DNA from: Tetragonia tetragonoides | Taxonomy: Eukaryota; Streptophyta; Magnoliopsida; Caryophyllales; Aizoaceae | DNA length: 64,000 nucleotides | NCBI GenBank assembly: GCA_038025085.1 | Contig: CM076147.1 | Span: forward strand, 1,865,001 to 1,929,000 | Direction: 5' to 3' | Made by a program: the position numbers and the translations under genes | Part shown: positions 35,801-48,289 of the stretch, one piece after another | Numbering within the stretch: position 1 is the stretch's first letter | How the letters are laid out: every line of letters starts with the position of its first letter | The notes under the pieces: generated by a model | The model's database searches: none | The model's input: only the letters and a program-made list of their open reading frames with translations | Told to the model about the DNA's origin: nothing

Positions 35801-35880
35801 ATTGTTCATAAGCGATAAACGTAATGTTCATTAAAAATAGTCTAATTGTTCATAAGCGATAACCGTAAAGTTCATGCCTA
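32870..35880 (-). repeat. Minisatellite array, same unit, inverted
   Basis: About 55-60 copies, in three blocks (32870-33235, about 33360-34985, 35500-35880), of the same ~42-bp unit as 30110-31525 but on the opposite strand: AATGTTCATTTAAAATAG, CCTAATAGTTCATA and CGT(C/T)GTAAACGC. Central copies are most alike; outer ones use AAGTGATAAACGTAAGG-type variants. Gaps at 33236-33355 and 34990-35495 hold unrelated sequence, the second with a GGTGG-rich block (35230-35470). Confidence 0.93.
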
Positions 35881-36734
35881 ATAAATTTAGTGTTGATAAA
35901 GGGTAGCCGTAAATGATTCTAAAAACAACAACTTCTTTTTTTAAAAGTCTAAAAACATCTTGAAAATGCATTGGAAAACGAAAAATAAAAAGAGGAATAA
36001 AAAGTAGATTAAAGTAGCTAGGGTCAAACCTAAAAAAAAAAAAGTGGAGGCCACGGAAAAAGCTTCAAAGCATACTGCGGCTTTACATTCAAAAAAAAAA
36101 AAAAAGAAAAATCTCAAAAGCTGAAATGGAGAACGGTAAGTTATTTGAATTGGGCGGCCCGCTTTTTGGATTCTTCCACTCCTTACACTCACAGACTGGG
36201 CCTAAGTCCAGCCAAAATGACTGAACGCAAGGTCCAGCCAATAAGAATTGCACATATGAAAACATAGGTACTCCAACAAATTCTATGAGGCTATATGGGT
36301 ACATTCCACGATCTTATGGCCCAAATTGTTTAAAAATACTGACACCCAAGTTGATTTTATAGGGCTTGTGAACGTCTTGTAGTAAGGGCATGTGAATGTG
36401 AACCGTGGTTGCATGAATTAGAAGCCAGCTCGGGCCCAAAGTGCATGTAAATGGACCTTTCTTTTCTATTTTTTGAGGGAAGTAACTGGACAGTTTTAGC
36501 CTTATAGGCCTGGCGCTGATAGTTGGGATGGAAATGGATCGGAAATAGATTTTGATAAAGTCATGAACTGTTTAACGTAAATCTTTAAAATCTAAACTAT
36601 GAATCTCTAATCAACATGGATTATTAGTTTACTCAAGAACAAAATTTTTTGATCAAAGTAAAATGATATTAAGGTAGCCAAATGAAATAGAATTTACTTA
36701 TTTTTAATTATACCTTGTTTTATGTGGTGTTTAT

Positions 36735-37040
36735 GGGCAAAGAGGAGAGAGAGTCTCGGTGGGTGGGGTGGTGGTAAGGGCTCGGTGCTGGGGCTGATGG
36801 TGGTGTTGACGGGGTTGAAGGGGGCGATGGGTTCGGGTGGGGTGGTGACTGACGAGGGGACTGAATAGTGGGGTGAACTTCGGGGTTTGTGGGCGATGGG
36901 TTCGGGTGGGGGCGGGCTGACTGGGGGTTTAACAAAGGGGTGAGGCCGCGGAGGATCGGCGGCTAACGGGGCTGATGTCGGGTGGTGGGATGGGGTGGGC
37001 TTGCGGGGGTGCTGAGGGTTTAGGTCTTTTAATTGTTCAG
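36735..37040. repeat. G-rich, GGTGG/GGGG-biased tract
   Basis: About 300 bp with strong G-over-C skew and many GGGGTGG, GGGCGATGG and CGGGTGGGG motifs, including two copies of GGGCGATGGGTTCGGGTGGG. A proline-rich frame on the other strand is a by-product. Runs of three or four Gs could form G-quadruplexes. Confidence 0.7.
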
Positions 37041-37078
37041 TATTAATTTGTTTTTTTTTATTGCATTTGATTAAAGGG

Positions 37079-37155
37079 ATGATGATGACGAGACGATGAT
37101 GATGAGATTGATGATGAGATGATGATGATGATGATGAAGGATGATGGTGATGAAT
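37079..37155. repeat. Imperfect (GAT)n microsatellite
   Basis: Mostly GAT/GAC triplets, with the longest clean run at about 37118-37136. Confidence 0.85.
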
Positions 37156-37587
37156 TGTTGATGCTCACAGCAACCACGGTTGAGAGATGGGGGAAAAGAT
37201 TGGGCGATGGAAATAAGGGGTATGGTTTATGGGGAGGGTATTTTGGAAAAAATTGATTTGTGTTTAGTAATTTGAGATTTACGTTTAGCAATTCCCTATC
37301 TCTTTATTTTTCCTCCATCAATATTCATAATGATATGCTCATCTGAAATTCATTCGTCCATATTTATATCTATATCCATATTCACCTGATAAAGTGGGTA
37401 CATGGAATTCTATTGACATCCATTATTTCTACTTTTTTCGCCTGACTATACGAAATTACTTAAAATTTTAACAAAGGCCAAATTACTACACCCGAAATAA
37501 CCCGAACCCGAATTGACCCAACCCGAACTCGACCGGTTTGCCAGGTCAATATGTAGCTATGTGGCTATATGTTTAGTATTTTTAAAC

Positions 37588-37690
37588 TAAAGGTCTCTAA
37601 TGAGGCCGCCTCAAGGTGATGCCCCCTCTATAGTCAAACATGAAGTCATGCTTGTTTGAGGCGCCTCACCTTGAGACCGCCTCATACGAA
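37588..37690. repeat. Short inverted repeat (TGAGGC type)
   Basis: The left arm ATGAGGCCGCCTCAAGGTGA and the right arm (other strand ATGAGGCGGTCTCAAGGTGA) match at 18 of 20 bases across a ~60-base loop. No target duplication is evident; it may be a small MITE or a foldback remnant. Confidence 0.55.
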
Positions 37691-39031
37691 CTTTTGTCAA
37701 TTTTAAAAACTATAGATAATGTTAAGTGGATATGGATATTCAGCAGATGGATATGATAAATCTTTATCCATATCTGACCCGCTCATGACCAATATCCATA
37801 TTCAATCCGCCTGATATTCATTTAATGTCATCTATATCCACTAACTATGAATCGGGTGGATCGAATATCCAACAAGTGCGGGAACTGTCATCCCTGCTTG
37901 GGATGAAAAGACTCAACTATAGGGGTAAAAACTCTATTATTAGGAAGGGGGTTGTCAGATTTCAAAATTGTGACCTCTTGGTCACTTAACTGTAATAACA
38001 TAGTCTATTATAGTACGAAGGAACTAACTCAAACAAAAACTTAAACTAATAGAGAGAGACCTAATCAATATTATATCCCATAATTCTAAAATCAACCATA
38101 CATTTTCTATATATTTTCGACCAAAAACCAACCATTTATTGATGTGTACTTATACTTTGTCCTTAAGAATATCACAAGAATCTCCTTCGATTACAGAAAA
38201 TAATGCCAGCTTGAAGGAATGAATATAGTGGATACACTGATATACTCTACAAGATATTTGGGCATCGAATTAGCACCAAGCAAACCATGTGGCTATGATC
38301 TACAAGGAAAGCCATCCATTTTAATGTGCCAAGCACCAACAGAGAGGGAGAGAGAGACAAACTCCAGACCTTTTGAGTCTAATCACATCCTTTTTCTCTT
38401 TCCTCCCTCACCACCCTTTTTTTAATACTTCCTTACTCTTCTGATTCTGGTCGCTATTGATGTTTGATACCCTTTTTCAAGTTGCAACTATAGATTTTTA
38501 TTCATTACTCCAAATTAAAAGTAAAATTAAAAATAAAAATAAAAAGAAATACCAGTCCTTAAGCTGGTTTGGTAGCTGGCTAGCCGCCTAATTAGAACAA
38601 AACATTTTAATTTTGTTTTGGTTTAGAAGAAATTTTATGTTTCTATATGAATGCAAATGTATTACTCACATCGTCACAACACATTAGGATATTATTGAAC
38701 AAACAATTAAAAATATTTCTTACATAAGCTCGTGTTTGACCTTTTAACAAATGTACGTGTTGATTTCTAGAATACCCGAAATTCTAGTGTTGTGACGTAG
38801 TCCCTGACCAATCCTGAAAAGATTTATAGTCATGTTAGCTCAAATAGAGTCCTTGAAAAGATAATTTTCACCAAGAACAATAAAAAAATCCTTTTTAATA
38901 TACATATTATTGTAATACCACATAATTGAGATTGCAATCAAAGAAAATTTGAGTGATTTTGAGAGTCGCCACCGCCCTCTTTTTCTCTCTAAAATGACCC
39001 CTATTTCTAAAGCAAAACAAGAAACCAGTAA

Positions 39032-39316
39032 GGCTATGTTTGGCAAAAATTAGTTCTGGCTGTAGTTGTAGCTGTCAAATATAAATTAAGGAGAAATTAG
39101 TAGAAAACTGCTAAAAATTGCTAGAAAATGCTAATAAACTAGTTGTAGCTGTAGGTGAAAGCTTGCAGATATAACTTTTACAAAATTAGTTGTAACTTAA
39201 AATTAAAAATCTAATGGCAAACTGTTTGAAAGCAGAGAGTAAAAAACACTAGTAGCAAGCTTCAAGTTGTAGAGTAGCTTTTATTGAAAAACTAGTTGTT
39301 CGTGTCAAACATAGCC
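39032..39316. mobile_element. Tourist-like MITE
   Basis: 285 bp with perfect 11-bp terminal inverted repeats (GGCTATGTTTG), similar AACTAGTT/TAGTTGT-rich subterminal regions, and TAA on both sides (39029-39031, 39317-39319). Non-coding. Confidence 0.8.
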
Positions 39317-41099
39317 TAAATACCATGTATACAAACCATAGTTGGAGACTTGGAGTGCGTTATAGGCACTTATCTGCAGGACCAGATTGCATTTCGCGGA
39401 CCAATGATGATCGTGTGCCCACTGGCCACCAATGGGTGCCCTTTGATCCACTTAATAATCTTGAGGATTAGTTTCAGAGCACTAGACACTTATTTTCTTG
39501 TAGGTGGGGTTTTTTAACATTTAAGTATCAAGCATGGCCTCCCCACTTCTTAGTGATCGAGCCACAAAAATCTGTCTTTAAGACCATGAACATAAGAAAG
39601 TAATTGTTTGAATCTACAAGATTATGATTTATTTCTTGCTTTGAAGAAGTAATATAGGTTGAGTGGTGAATTGAAATCCACATTTTAGGATAATTATATC
39701 AGCTCTTTCGGTCCCATAAACAATTAATGATCTATCTATTTTAAACTTTTGAATAGAAAATTTGGACATCACCAAGAATATCCTTTCCTTAGGTAGTTTG
39801 TTCAATTCCAGTATTTTTATGTCGGTCCTTAAAAGAACAGTGAAGCCTGGACATTGTCTCGCCAGTGCAGCAAGAACACAAGGCAATAATAGACTTTTAT
39901 TTAGAGGAATAGGTTGTATTTACTATTTAGAATTGCATTTCTTTTTGCCAAAAAAAAAAAAAACTTTTGAATAGGTGTGACTTCCATGGCAATACCAAAG
40001 GTACTAAAGACCTAAACTCTTGAGTATTCACGGGAGACTATCCAAATAATAGAATATTTCAAACCAAACGAGCAATGATGTAAGTGACCGTGCTAAGAGA
40101 CATACAAAACGCAAATTCTTGTATACAGCCGTTCCATAATGCAACACATGAAAGTGTCCCATTTCAAAGTGATCACCTCCTAAATTGTTTAAAGTTACGC
40201 CTAAATTGAGCCACCATTTTTTTGAAAATAAACAAAATATTAATCCTTCTAAGAGTTCACACGCGCACACACCCCTTTTGTGTGTCTGATCTTACATTGG
40301 TCACTTACTCACTTACATCAATGTTCATTAGCCAGGTTGGATACTTTTCCCTTTTCATGAAAAGACTTGGGTGGTTAGGAGCCTTGCCTCATCTTTTTGT
40401 ACATATTTGGTGAATCGTTGTAGAATAAGATCTCTTTGGGACTTTTCTGCACATGCTTTGTTATAGAATATGATATTCTGAGGTATCCCACCAACTCAAA
40501 TGTTGAACTGTCCATTACCAATATCCTTCTATTGTAGGTATGTTGTGATTCCACAACCAATTATTAGCATAGAGAGCATTTGACATAAATGAGAGAACTT
40601 TGAACATGTTAATTAAACAGTTACTAGAATTTGACAGATCAAAATGTCTAACATACACCAATTATTTGTGATTGCTGCTCAAATTGAAGGATATAGACCC
40701 CATCAAAAGTACATACACATTTCATTCCGCTACATCTTAAAGTGCGTTTTTTTCCATTGAACTGAAACGAACTACTCCGTATTACTAAGTAAGTGAAAAA
40801 GAACACACCCTTATTCAAAATCTTTGAGCAACAACTCCGAGGGTAGAAAAGGGGTTGGCTGATTTCTACTATATTACACTGTTAGTACTATAATTATGCT
40901 ACATTCTGCAGCTAATTAACGAGTGATCCCCTGCACTCTTTCAAATATACACAATATATGTTACATTTCTCAGTTGTTCACTTTTGGAGATTTTACAGGT
41001 TGAATACATTGAAAGCAATGATTGGACTGCTTTCAGTTTTTCATGTTGATGGCCGAGAATTGTATGGTTCTTTCACATGGTATCAGAGCATACGAATGT

Positions 41100-44000
41100 C
41101 TAAAACTTCCCTTTGTCTTCCTCAATTGATCTCTTGACACCGTCTTTACCAACAATGATGCTTACCGATTTGCATGGTTCGGCATCCTCAAGCATTTGAA
41201 CCACGCTTCTCATAGTTGGCCTTAGTTCTGGGAGCCTTGCAGTACACATGATGGCGATTTTCAGAACCTTTATTGCCTCTTCGTTTAGAGATTCGACAAT
41301 GCTTGAATCGATCATGTTTAAAACACTCTCCCTATTCTTCAAGTTGCTAGAAACCCAACTCACTATGTCCTTGCTCTCTCCGAACTCTGGCTCGATTGGC
41401 CTTTTTCCCGTCACCAATTCCATCAATACTACTCCGAAGCTGTAAACATCGCTTTTCTCGTTTATTTTGTATGTGTAACCATATTCTGTACAAATCAAGT
41501 CCAAAAAATTGTGAATATCCAGAAGTAAAAGCTATACAATAATCTAAGTAGATGTTAAGAGACCCTTAAGGCCTCGATTTTGGGATTAGCGATGCTCATT
41601 CTATGTTGGCAGTGGAGGTTACATATAGATAAGAGTATATTATGCTCGGATCAATAAATCTGTTGGAAGTACCATAAAATTTTCATGTTACCAAGGTTGA
41701 TCTCATAGCTAATTAAAAGTAATATTCTTCAATCTCCAAAATGTGATGTGAAAACAGATGATATTGTTTACCAGGAGCAATGTAACCGTGAGTTCCAGCA
41801 ATGACATGAGTCGAATCTCGAGCAGCATTCGCTTGAACAATCTTCGCAAGGCCAAAATCAGCTATCCTTGGCTTGAGAAACTCATCTAACAAGATGTTGC
41901 TAGACTTGACATCGCGATGAATGACAGGTCTCTCATACCCATGATGAAGATACTCCAACCCTCTTGCAGCGCCTACGGCGATCTCATACCGAGATTGCCA
42001 ATCCAATGCCAATTTCTTACTACTATGAAGCCTATCCCACAAACTCCCATTAGGCATGTACTCATAAACCAACAAGTTAGAGTCCTCACTAGAAATGCTA
42101 CAATATAACTTGACAACATTAATATGCCTAATTGAACTCAAAGTTTGGACTTCCATATCAAACTCTTTAATCTTTCTACTCCTCCCACCCTGCTTGTCCA
42201 ACATCGGAGTAGTAGGCCGGAACTTTTTGTGATCATTGGAGAAATCGGAATTCCATATATGTTTAACAGCTAATTCCTTTCCATCTTTGAGTGTGACCTT
42301 ATAAACACTCCCACAACCGCCTTTCCCAACCAAGTTATCCGGCTGGACAGAATCGAGAATCTCTTCCTCGGTGAAGGTCAGGACATGATAAGACTTCATG
42401 TTCCAAGAGTAATCATCCTTCAATGAGAAGGAACGATCATCGTTCTTACGACCAGCACCAATCTTGAAGTACAGGTAAAGGCCACTTAAAATGACCAAAA
42501 CCACTAACCCCAAAACTAAGCAAATCACAAATGTATGGCTATTGCTTGACCTTGATGAACATGGCCTAAAATGCTTAATATCAGAGCTACAAAGGCCACT
42601 ATTACCCACAAAACTCCCATTATAAGCCTCAATGGAGAGCGAATCTGGTATAGGACCACTCAACTCATTGTAGGACAAATCAAGGAGACTAAGCTTCAAA
42701 GATGAGAGTGTATTCGGAATTAGACCCGAAAACTCATTGTGTGACAAATTCAAGGAGTTCAAAGTAGGTAAAGAGCCTAATGAGATTGGAATTTTACCAG
42801 AAAACAAGTTTTGAGCCAAACTAAGATCACTAAGATGAACACATTCACCAAGTGAGGCAGGAACATTACCAGAAATCTGATTTCCCTTCAAATGAAGGCT
42901 GTTCAAGTGCTTAAGATCACCAATACTTTCCGGTATTTCGCCGGTAAGCTTATTTCCACTGAAGTCAATAGCAACCAACAACGAAGCACCCGAAATCTCC
43001 ACAGGCAAACTACCGGATAATCTATTGTTCTGAGCTAAAATTTGGCTTAGACTTTTTGCCTTAGCAATATCTGGTGTAACTGAACCCTCAAGCTGATTAT
43101 CACCAAGATCAATAATGTTCACATTAGGCAACCCCCAAATACCACTAGGAACTGACCCAGTTAACGAGTTTTGATTAACTCGGAACCGAGTCAACGTGGT
43201 ACAATTTCCATAACTCGCTGGAATTTCACCAGAAAATTTGTTCTCCAAAATCAGCAGCTTTATCATAGTCCCTTTCTTGCACATATCTGGAGGGATTGGA
43301 CCCGTTAGCGAGTTCGTCGAAACGTCAATGAAATTGAACTCAGCCCATGATCCGAGTTTCGAAGGAAGTTCACCAGTAAGGTTATTAGTATAGAGAGACA
43401 AGTTTACTAAATTCTTAAAGTCCCCAAACTCTGCAGGAATTTCACCTGAAAAGTTGTTCTCAAACAGCTGAAGCCAAACAAGCTGTTTGAGAAACCTCAG
43501 CTCAGATAAGTCCCCTTCTAACCTGTTATTCGAGGCGTCGAAACGCTGTAAGCTTGTCAAGTTCCTGAACCCAACGGGCAGTGTTCCGGTCAGCGTGTTG
43601 TCGTAGAGTTCGAGCATCCATAGCTTATTGAGCTTGGAAATCTCTTGTGGGATTGATCCAGATATGTGATTATCAGATAATTCAAAGCTAGTCAACTCTG
43701 TTAAGTTCCCAATTTCTTTAGGGATTGAACCTGATATGCTACAATTTGACATGTAAAGCAAATTGAGGTTCTTTAGCTTTGTGATTTGCTTAGGAAATGG
43801 GGTGATTTTAAATGGATTATCTCCAATACTGAGATGAATAAGTCCACTCATATTTGAGAGAGAATCCCATGGGAAAACCCCAGAAATTCCACTCAAATTT
43901 AAGTACAAATACTGCAACTGATTTAGATTTGAAAAATTAGGAAAAGGGCCTGAGAATTGGTTGTTACCCAAGTCTAAGTATTGGAGCTGAGTACAAAGGT

Positions 44001-44325
44001 TAAGATCAGGGGTGATATGGCCAGAGAGAGAATTGAACCCGAAAGCGAGTTTTTGGAGGGAAGGGATAGAGCAAATGGCGGATAGAGGGAGGGAACCGGA
44101 TAAGCTCTGTTTCGAGAGATCGATAGTGATGACCGAGCCTGAGGAATTGCAGGAGACTCCAGTGAAGTTGCAAGGGGATTTTGTGGGGAGCCATGAAGAG
44201 AAGAGAGCTGGGTTAGAGGGTTGGAGAGAGGTTTTGAGGGTTAGGAGCGATTCGAGCTCGTTGGAGAGAACGACTGAGAAGAAGCGGAGGAGGATGAGAG
44301 AGATACAGGGGAGTTGAGGTGACAT
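41100..44325 (-). CDS. RLK7: LRR receptor-like kinase, RLK7/HAIKU2 clade
   Basis: Two exons, 44325-41772 and 41485-41100. The 286-bp intron has a GT donor and ends TTTGTACAG, and joining restores APEYGY. The product is 979 residues, close to Arabidopsis RLK7 (977 as I recall). Signal peptide at 1-21; N-cap pair C..TGVSC; about twenty LRRs; C-cap GNSGLCSS; transmembrane helix at about 599-620. Kinase: Gly-rich loop GKGGCG at 667-672, Lys688, Glu725, HRD 803-805, DFG 823-825, APE 850-852. HRD makes it an RD kinase, so it should be active. Ectodomain phrases (GFRNLTSLQRFDASNN, GDLSELRFLKQL) recall HAIKU2; the kinase and C-terminus (YLHHGYERPVIHRDVKSSN, RPTMRSVVQMLEDAEPC) recall RLK7. RLK7 perceives PIP peptides in immunity and root development, and HAIKU2 acts in endosperm growth. 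The symbol denotes the clade; strict orthology is not shown. The leader before the ATG is C/T- and CCA-rich. The start is the first Met before the signal peptide. Confidence 0.95.
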
Positions 44326-44740
44326 GGTTAGTGGTGGTGGTGGTGGAGGGAAGAAATGGAGGGAGGGAGAGTTGGTTGGGAGTCTTTGTTGGAGTTAGTA
44401 GGAAAATAAGGCTAAGTAGAGGGAACTGATTTTTGAAGGGAGAAAATAACAAAATAAAATAAGATAAAAGGTGGCTTGTGTTCACATTAACATAGTAAAA
44501 ATAACACTGGTTAATATCATATTGAGTTGCTTTAGTTTTGTGTTTTGGGGATTAAGTTAGTGGATGTTTAAGTTTTGATTGTGTTTGAGATGAGGGGTGG
44601 TGGAGATAGCACTTGGATATTCTAGTGGATGTTTAAGTTTTGATTGTGTTTGAGATGAGGGGTGGTGGTGACTTGTGTTCACATTAACATAGTAACAACT
44701 AATATACCCATTAGTATCATATACATATGGTGTGGTTTTG

Positions 44741-45110
44741 TGTTTTGGTGATAGTTTTTGTTTTTTTAGTGAGTGTTTTGGACCCTTTTGGTGTTTTTTT
44801 AGTCAAAAAGGGAGTGCAAGTGAGTGGAGAACGAGGCACCCCCGCTACGTCATCCATTGCTACTAATTGAACAATCAGTGCAAGCATTAGCATCGTCAAT
44901 GTAACACCAACAATGGGCTAGTTATAGTTTCTAGAAACCAGCATACACAACCAAGACATGGGGGAAATAAGATTCGAACCCATAATCTTATCTTACCAAA
45001 CCACTTGAGAGTAAGTTTGGAACTACCATACCACCACCCTTATTGGTGTGTGTCTTTTTTTTTTTTTTTTTTTTTGTTTAAAACCTTGTTGGTGTGTTTT
45101 GGTAATAGTT
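44741..45110 (-). mobile_element. tRNA-derived SINE in the upstream duplication
   Basis: The body (44757-45094) is flanked by 16-bp direct repeats with one mismatch (TGTTTTGGTGATAGTT, TGTTTTGGTAATAGTT). On the minus strand it has box A-like TGGTATGGTAGTTCC and box B GGGTTCGAATCTTA and ends in A-rich sequence next to 44757. The upstream duplication gives the empty-site sequence, which confirms the insertion. A T run at 45058-45075 lies near its 5' side and may be a second small insertion. Confidence 0.7.
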
Positions 45111-45152
45111 AGTGGATGTATAAGCTTGGTTGTGTTTGAGATGAGGGGTGGT

Positions 45153-45180
45153 AAAATAAATAAATAAATAAATAAATAAA
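45153..45180. repeat. (TAAA)n microsatellite
   Basis: Seven tetranucleotide units inside the second copy of the upstream duplication. Confidence 0.9.
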
Positions 45181-45225
45181 GGATGAGGGGTGGTAGAGGG
45201 GCACTTGGATATTCTACTCTAGAAG

Positions 45226-47550
45226 TATTGACCTTAGGTATTTTTTTTGTTTTTTTTTTTTTTCTGTGGTGATGAGTTTTGTGAGAAATTTGAACACCAA
45301 TGAAGTATTGCGGTATGGCGTTGGATGACTAGCTTTCAATGTCAATGAATATGTTACATGCTGCTCATAACTGTATCTGTATTTGGTTTTTGTCTAGATG
45401 CTCAAATTCTTTATTGACATTGTTATTAGGATTTTGATTAGTATTAGTGATGATGTGGGAGTTTAACCTATAGAAGTAACAATAAACAAAAGCTTTAAAT
45501 ATGTTTACTAGTTTACTTAAGAAGTCACAGATATCTTAGAAATTAATCTAGTTTATATTATCCTTATAAAGTTGCATGAAACTTTTCTATTGTTATTATA
45601 GGAATAATGTTCAAGATCAATAATTTGTATTGAAACATATGTATTAGTATGAATTTTGATCCAGGAGTTCAATTTCCACCTTCATACTTACCTTTACATA
45701 GCTATATACTCCCTCTAATAGTATTCTCATTTTTAAAATATATGCTTCTATAATAGTTATTATGAATATAATGTTCAACATCTAAGCATTTCAACAATTT
45801 AGAAAAGTTAACTTCGCTCAAATAAAGAGTAAATAAGTTTGTCCTTAATGAGTATAGGGTGTACTCTGTTCAACTTATTAACTGGGTTGAATTGAACTTA
45901 ACACTCTAATTAATATTGATTATATATCTAATTTATTTTTAAAAAATTAGTTTTTTTAATAAAATGAGGAGTAATATAATTTATTTAAAATTAAACTTTG
46001 TTAGAAATCTGCCGTAGATGAATATCATAAAATGAGGATTGAATGAACTTTTTTTTTTTTTGTCGCGGTGGATTATTTGTATTTTCATATGGAGAGATTT
46101 TAAGTAAATAACTGAAGATGATTGTGCTTTTCTTCTTCTCTCTGCCCTTTTTAACTCTTGCTACATTTATTTAGAGGATATATACTCAAAAAAACAATTA
46201 GAAAGCATGGGCCAATAATATAACATCAGCACCAATAAAGAAAGAGAAAAATATTGTACTCACATCGCATTAGTTTGCAATAAAATTTTTGTCTGTATAG
46301 TGATTAGTGAGGTGGTCGGGCGTCGGTATGCAGTATGCTACCCATCACCTCGCAACAAAAAGCCGCCAAGGTTGACCTGGCCTTTTGCCTAACAAAAAGT
46401 TTTCACTATCACGTGTATTATCTTTATCACCTCTTTTTTTACTTCATCCCCACGCGACATTCACTTGCGCGCGTGTGAAGGAGTTGCTAGTCGGCGTAAG
46501 TAAAGATGGCTTCGTGTCGCGCTTGATCGTTCTTGTGTCGTACATTCGTGTTTTGCAACAATATCGTGTCGTGTCATCATATTTGTAGTTGATAGGTTTC
46601 TTGTCGTGCTGTGCCGATTTATCCAAAAGGTATGCCCACGTCATTCATGTACTCGTACATGAGTCGTGATGCATATCGTCCTAAGTTATGTCAAAATATT
46701 ATTTAATTTTTGCCGTTTCGTGTCGTGCTCGACCGTGCTTTATCCCTAATACCTAGGTTCAGTCTCGCTCATTCGTGTCCGTACTTATGCACATGCTTCC
46801 TTCTTGCCCGTGTCATGCCGTGTAAAATGCGTATCAAATTATGTCGTGTCTCGTGCTAACCGGGCCTAGGGCCTTCTCTAGCCATGAATTAACACTACCA
46901 TTCTACTAGGGACAAGGTGTTATGCACGCGCTGATAAAAGAATAAATAACTGGATTTGGTCGGAAAAATTCCACAATCCCCCCAGCTAATCATTTGATAA
47001 GAGCTAATACCGAGATGGAACGTGTGAATTATTGGTCTACTCTCTCTTTCACTTTCTCACTAGTAGTCAGTGGGGCTCAAATGTGGGTTAGTCATGATTG
47101 ACTATGGATTAGTCCAACATTTTGGTGTTTCCATTCACTTTCCTTATCATGATTCAGTGAATCTACAAATGAGACCTTCGGCTTCACTTTCCTTTCTTAG
47201 CTTCTAGAATGTGGATTATCAATTATTGGATTAAGCAAGACTTCGAGGTGTGATGGGAAGACAAGTCTTGCTCTTTCACTTATGTTTTACTCCCCATTTC
47301 CCCAACACCTTCCCTTGAACTCTCACCGAGATAAACTTGATGAGAATTGCCGTTAAGGATGTGTTGTTTTTCTAGTAGTTTTCACTAATTTGCTCTAATT
47401 CAATAAGATTCGGTCACTGATTTTCATTGATTCCCACTAATTCAATAAGATGATATTCATGATTCTCAATGATTAAGATTTCGTTTGATTCAAGTGAATT
47501 CCACGTAACTGAACTGAACTGAACTTAATTATTATAATTATTATAATCAT
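45226..47550. other. Intergenic, no gene seen
   Basis: 46490-46870 is rich in CGTGTCGTG and TCGTGC motifs, a composition typical of ends of some plant DNA transposons, but I could not define borders or a target duplication. The rest is AT-rich without recognisable coding sequence. Confidence 0.4.
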
Positions 47551-47552
47551 TA

Positions 47553-47807
47553 CTCCCTCCGTCCCAGACAAATGCTTACAGTTGCTTTTTCAAGGTCAAA
47601 GTTCACAAACTTTGACCTTAAATTTGTGAAAAAATAAAAAGATTTATAATGTAAAAATACTATTGTTAGATACATCTTAAATAGTAATTTTGAAAAATCA
47701 TAATTTTATAATTTATATATTCATATAATTACAATTATTTACGGTCAAAGTGGTGCATTGAAGTCCGTGAAAAAGCAACTGTAAGTATTTGTCTGGGACG
47801 GAGGGAG
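47553..47807. mobile_element. Stowaway MITE
   Basis: 255 bp with terminal inverted repeats CTCCCTCCGTCCCAGACAAA (the right end matches CTCCCTCCGTCCCAGACAAA on the other strand), flanked by TA. The interior matches the element at 6016-6272 in opposite orientation. Its ends are far better preserved, so it is a younger copy. Confidence 0.95.
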
Positions 47808-47817
47808 TATAATATAA

Positions 47818-47934
<117 letters not shown>

Positions 47935-48289
47935 CATCTAAAGTGAAGTATACTGAACTTATTAATGGCACTGAATATGTTCTTTTCCAATTATCTACAC
48001 TGTTTCGATAAGTGTCTGTCACTGATTTAATTTCACTAATTCATTAAGATTGTGGAATTGATTATCGCTGATTCAATAAGATCCAATAAAGGGAGAGGAG
48101 GGGAACACCCTAATTATAATTTGTAATCTAAAATATGATTTAATTTATTTTTGTGCTTGATCTAGCTCGTACTTTTATGAAATTTGCATATTTATCTTTG
48201 ATATTCTTATAGAGAGATGTTGAAAATATATCTAGTATCCTAAATATACTAGTTTCCTAAATAGATAAGATCTCTAATATAATGATATC

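Larger units (their letters stand above)
35890..41090. other. Large gene-poor interval
   Basis: No open frame resembles a protein. Recognisable items are a G-rich tract, a GAT microsatellite, an inverted repeat and a Tourist-like MITE, listed separately. An A run at 39950-39963 and a T run near 38414 are also present. 40900-41099 is the 3' flank of the receptor kinase gene. Confidence 0.5.
44469..45225. repeat. Duplicated upstream region of the receptor kinase
   Basis: A ~195-bp segment (44469 to about 44665) is repeated from about 44666. Both copies contain CTTGTGTTCACATTAACATA, GTTTTGTGTTTTGG, TAGTGGATGT(T/A)TAAG and TTTGAGATGAGGGGTGG; CACTTGGATATTCTA also recurs. The second copy is split by a SINE (44757-45094) and a (TAAA)n run. 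The TAGTGGATG part occurs a third time at 44623-44668. The region starts about 145 bp upstream of the kinase start codon. Confidence 0.8.

Noticed and set aside
30110..35880. CRISPR-like array
   Set aside because: Units are contiguous and diverged with no constant repeat/unique spacer alternation, and the genome is a plant's.
36720..36935. Proline-rich 71-codon minus-strand frame
   Set aside because: By-product of the G-skewed tract, with no start context or conserved domain.
46490..46870. A defined transposon in the CGTGTCGTG-rich stretch
   Set aside because: Composition is suggestive, but no inverted ends or target duplication could be found.
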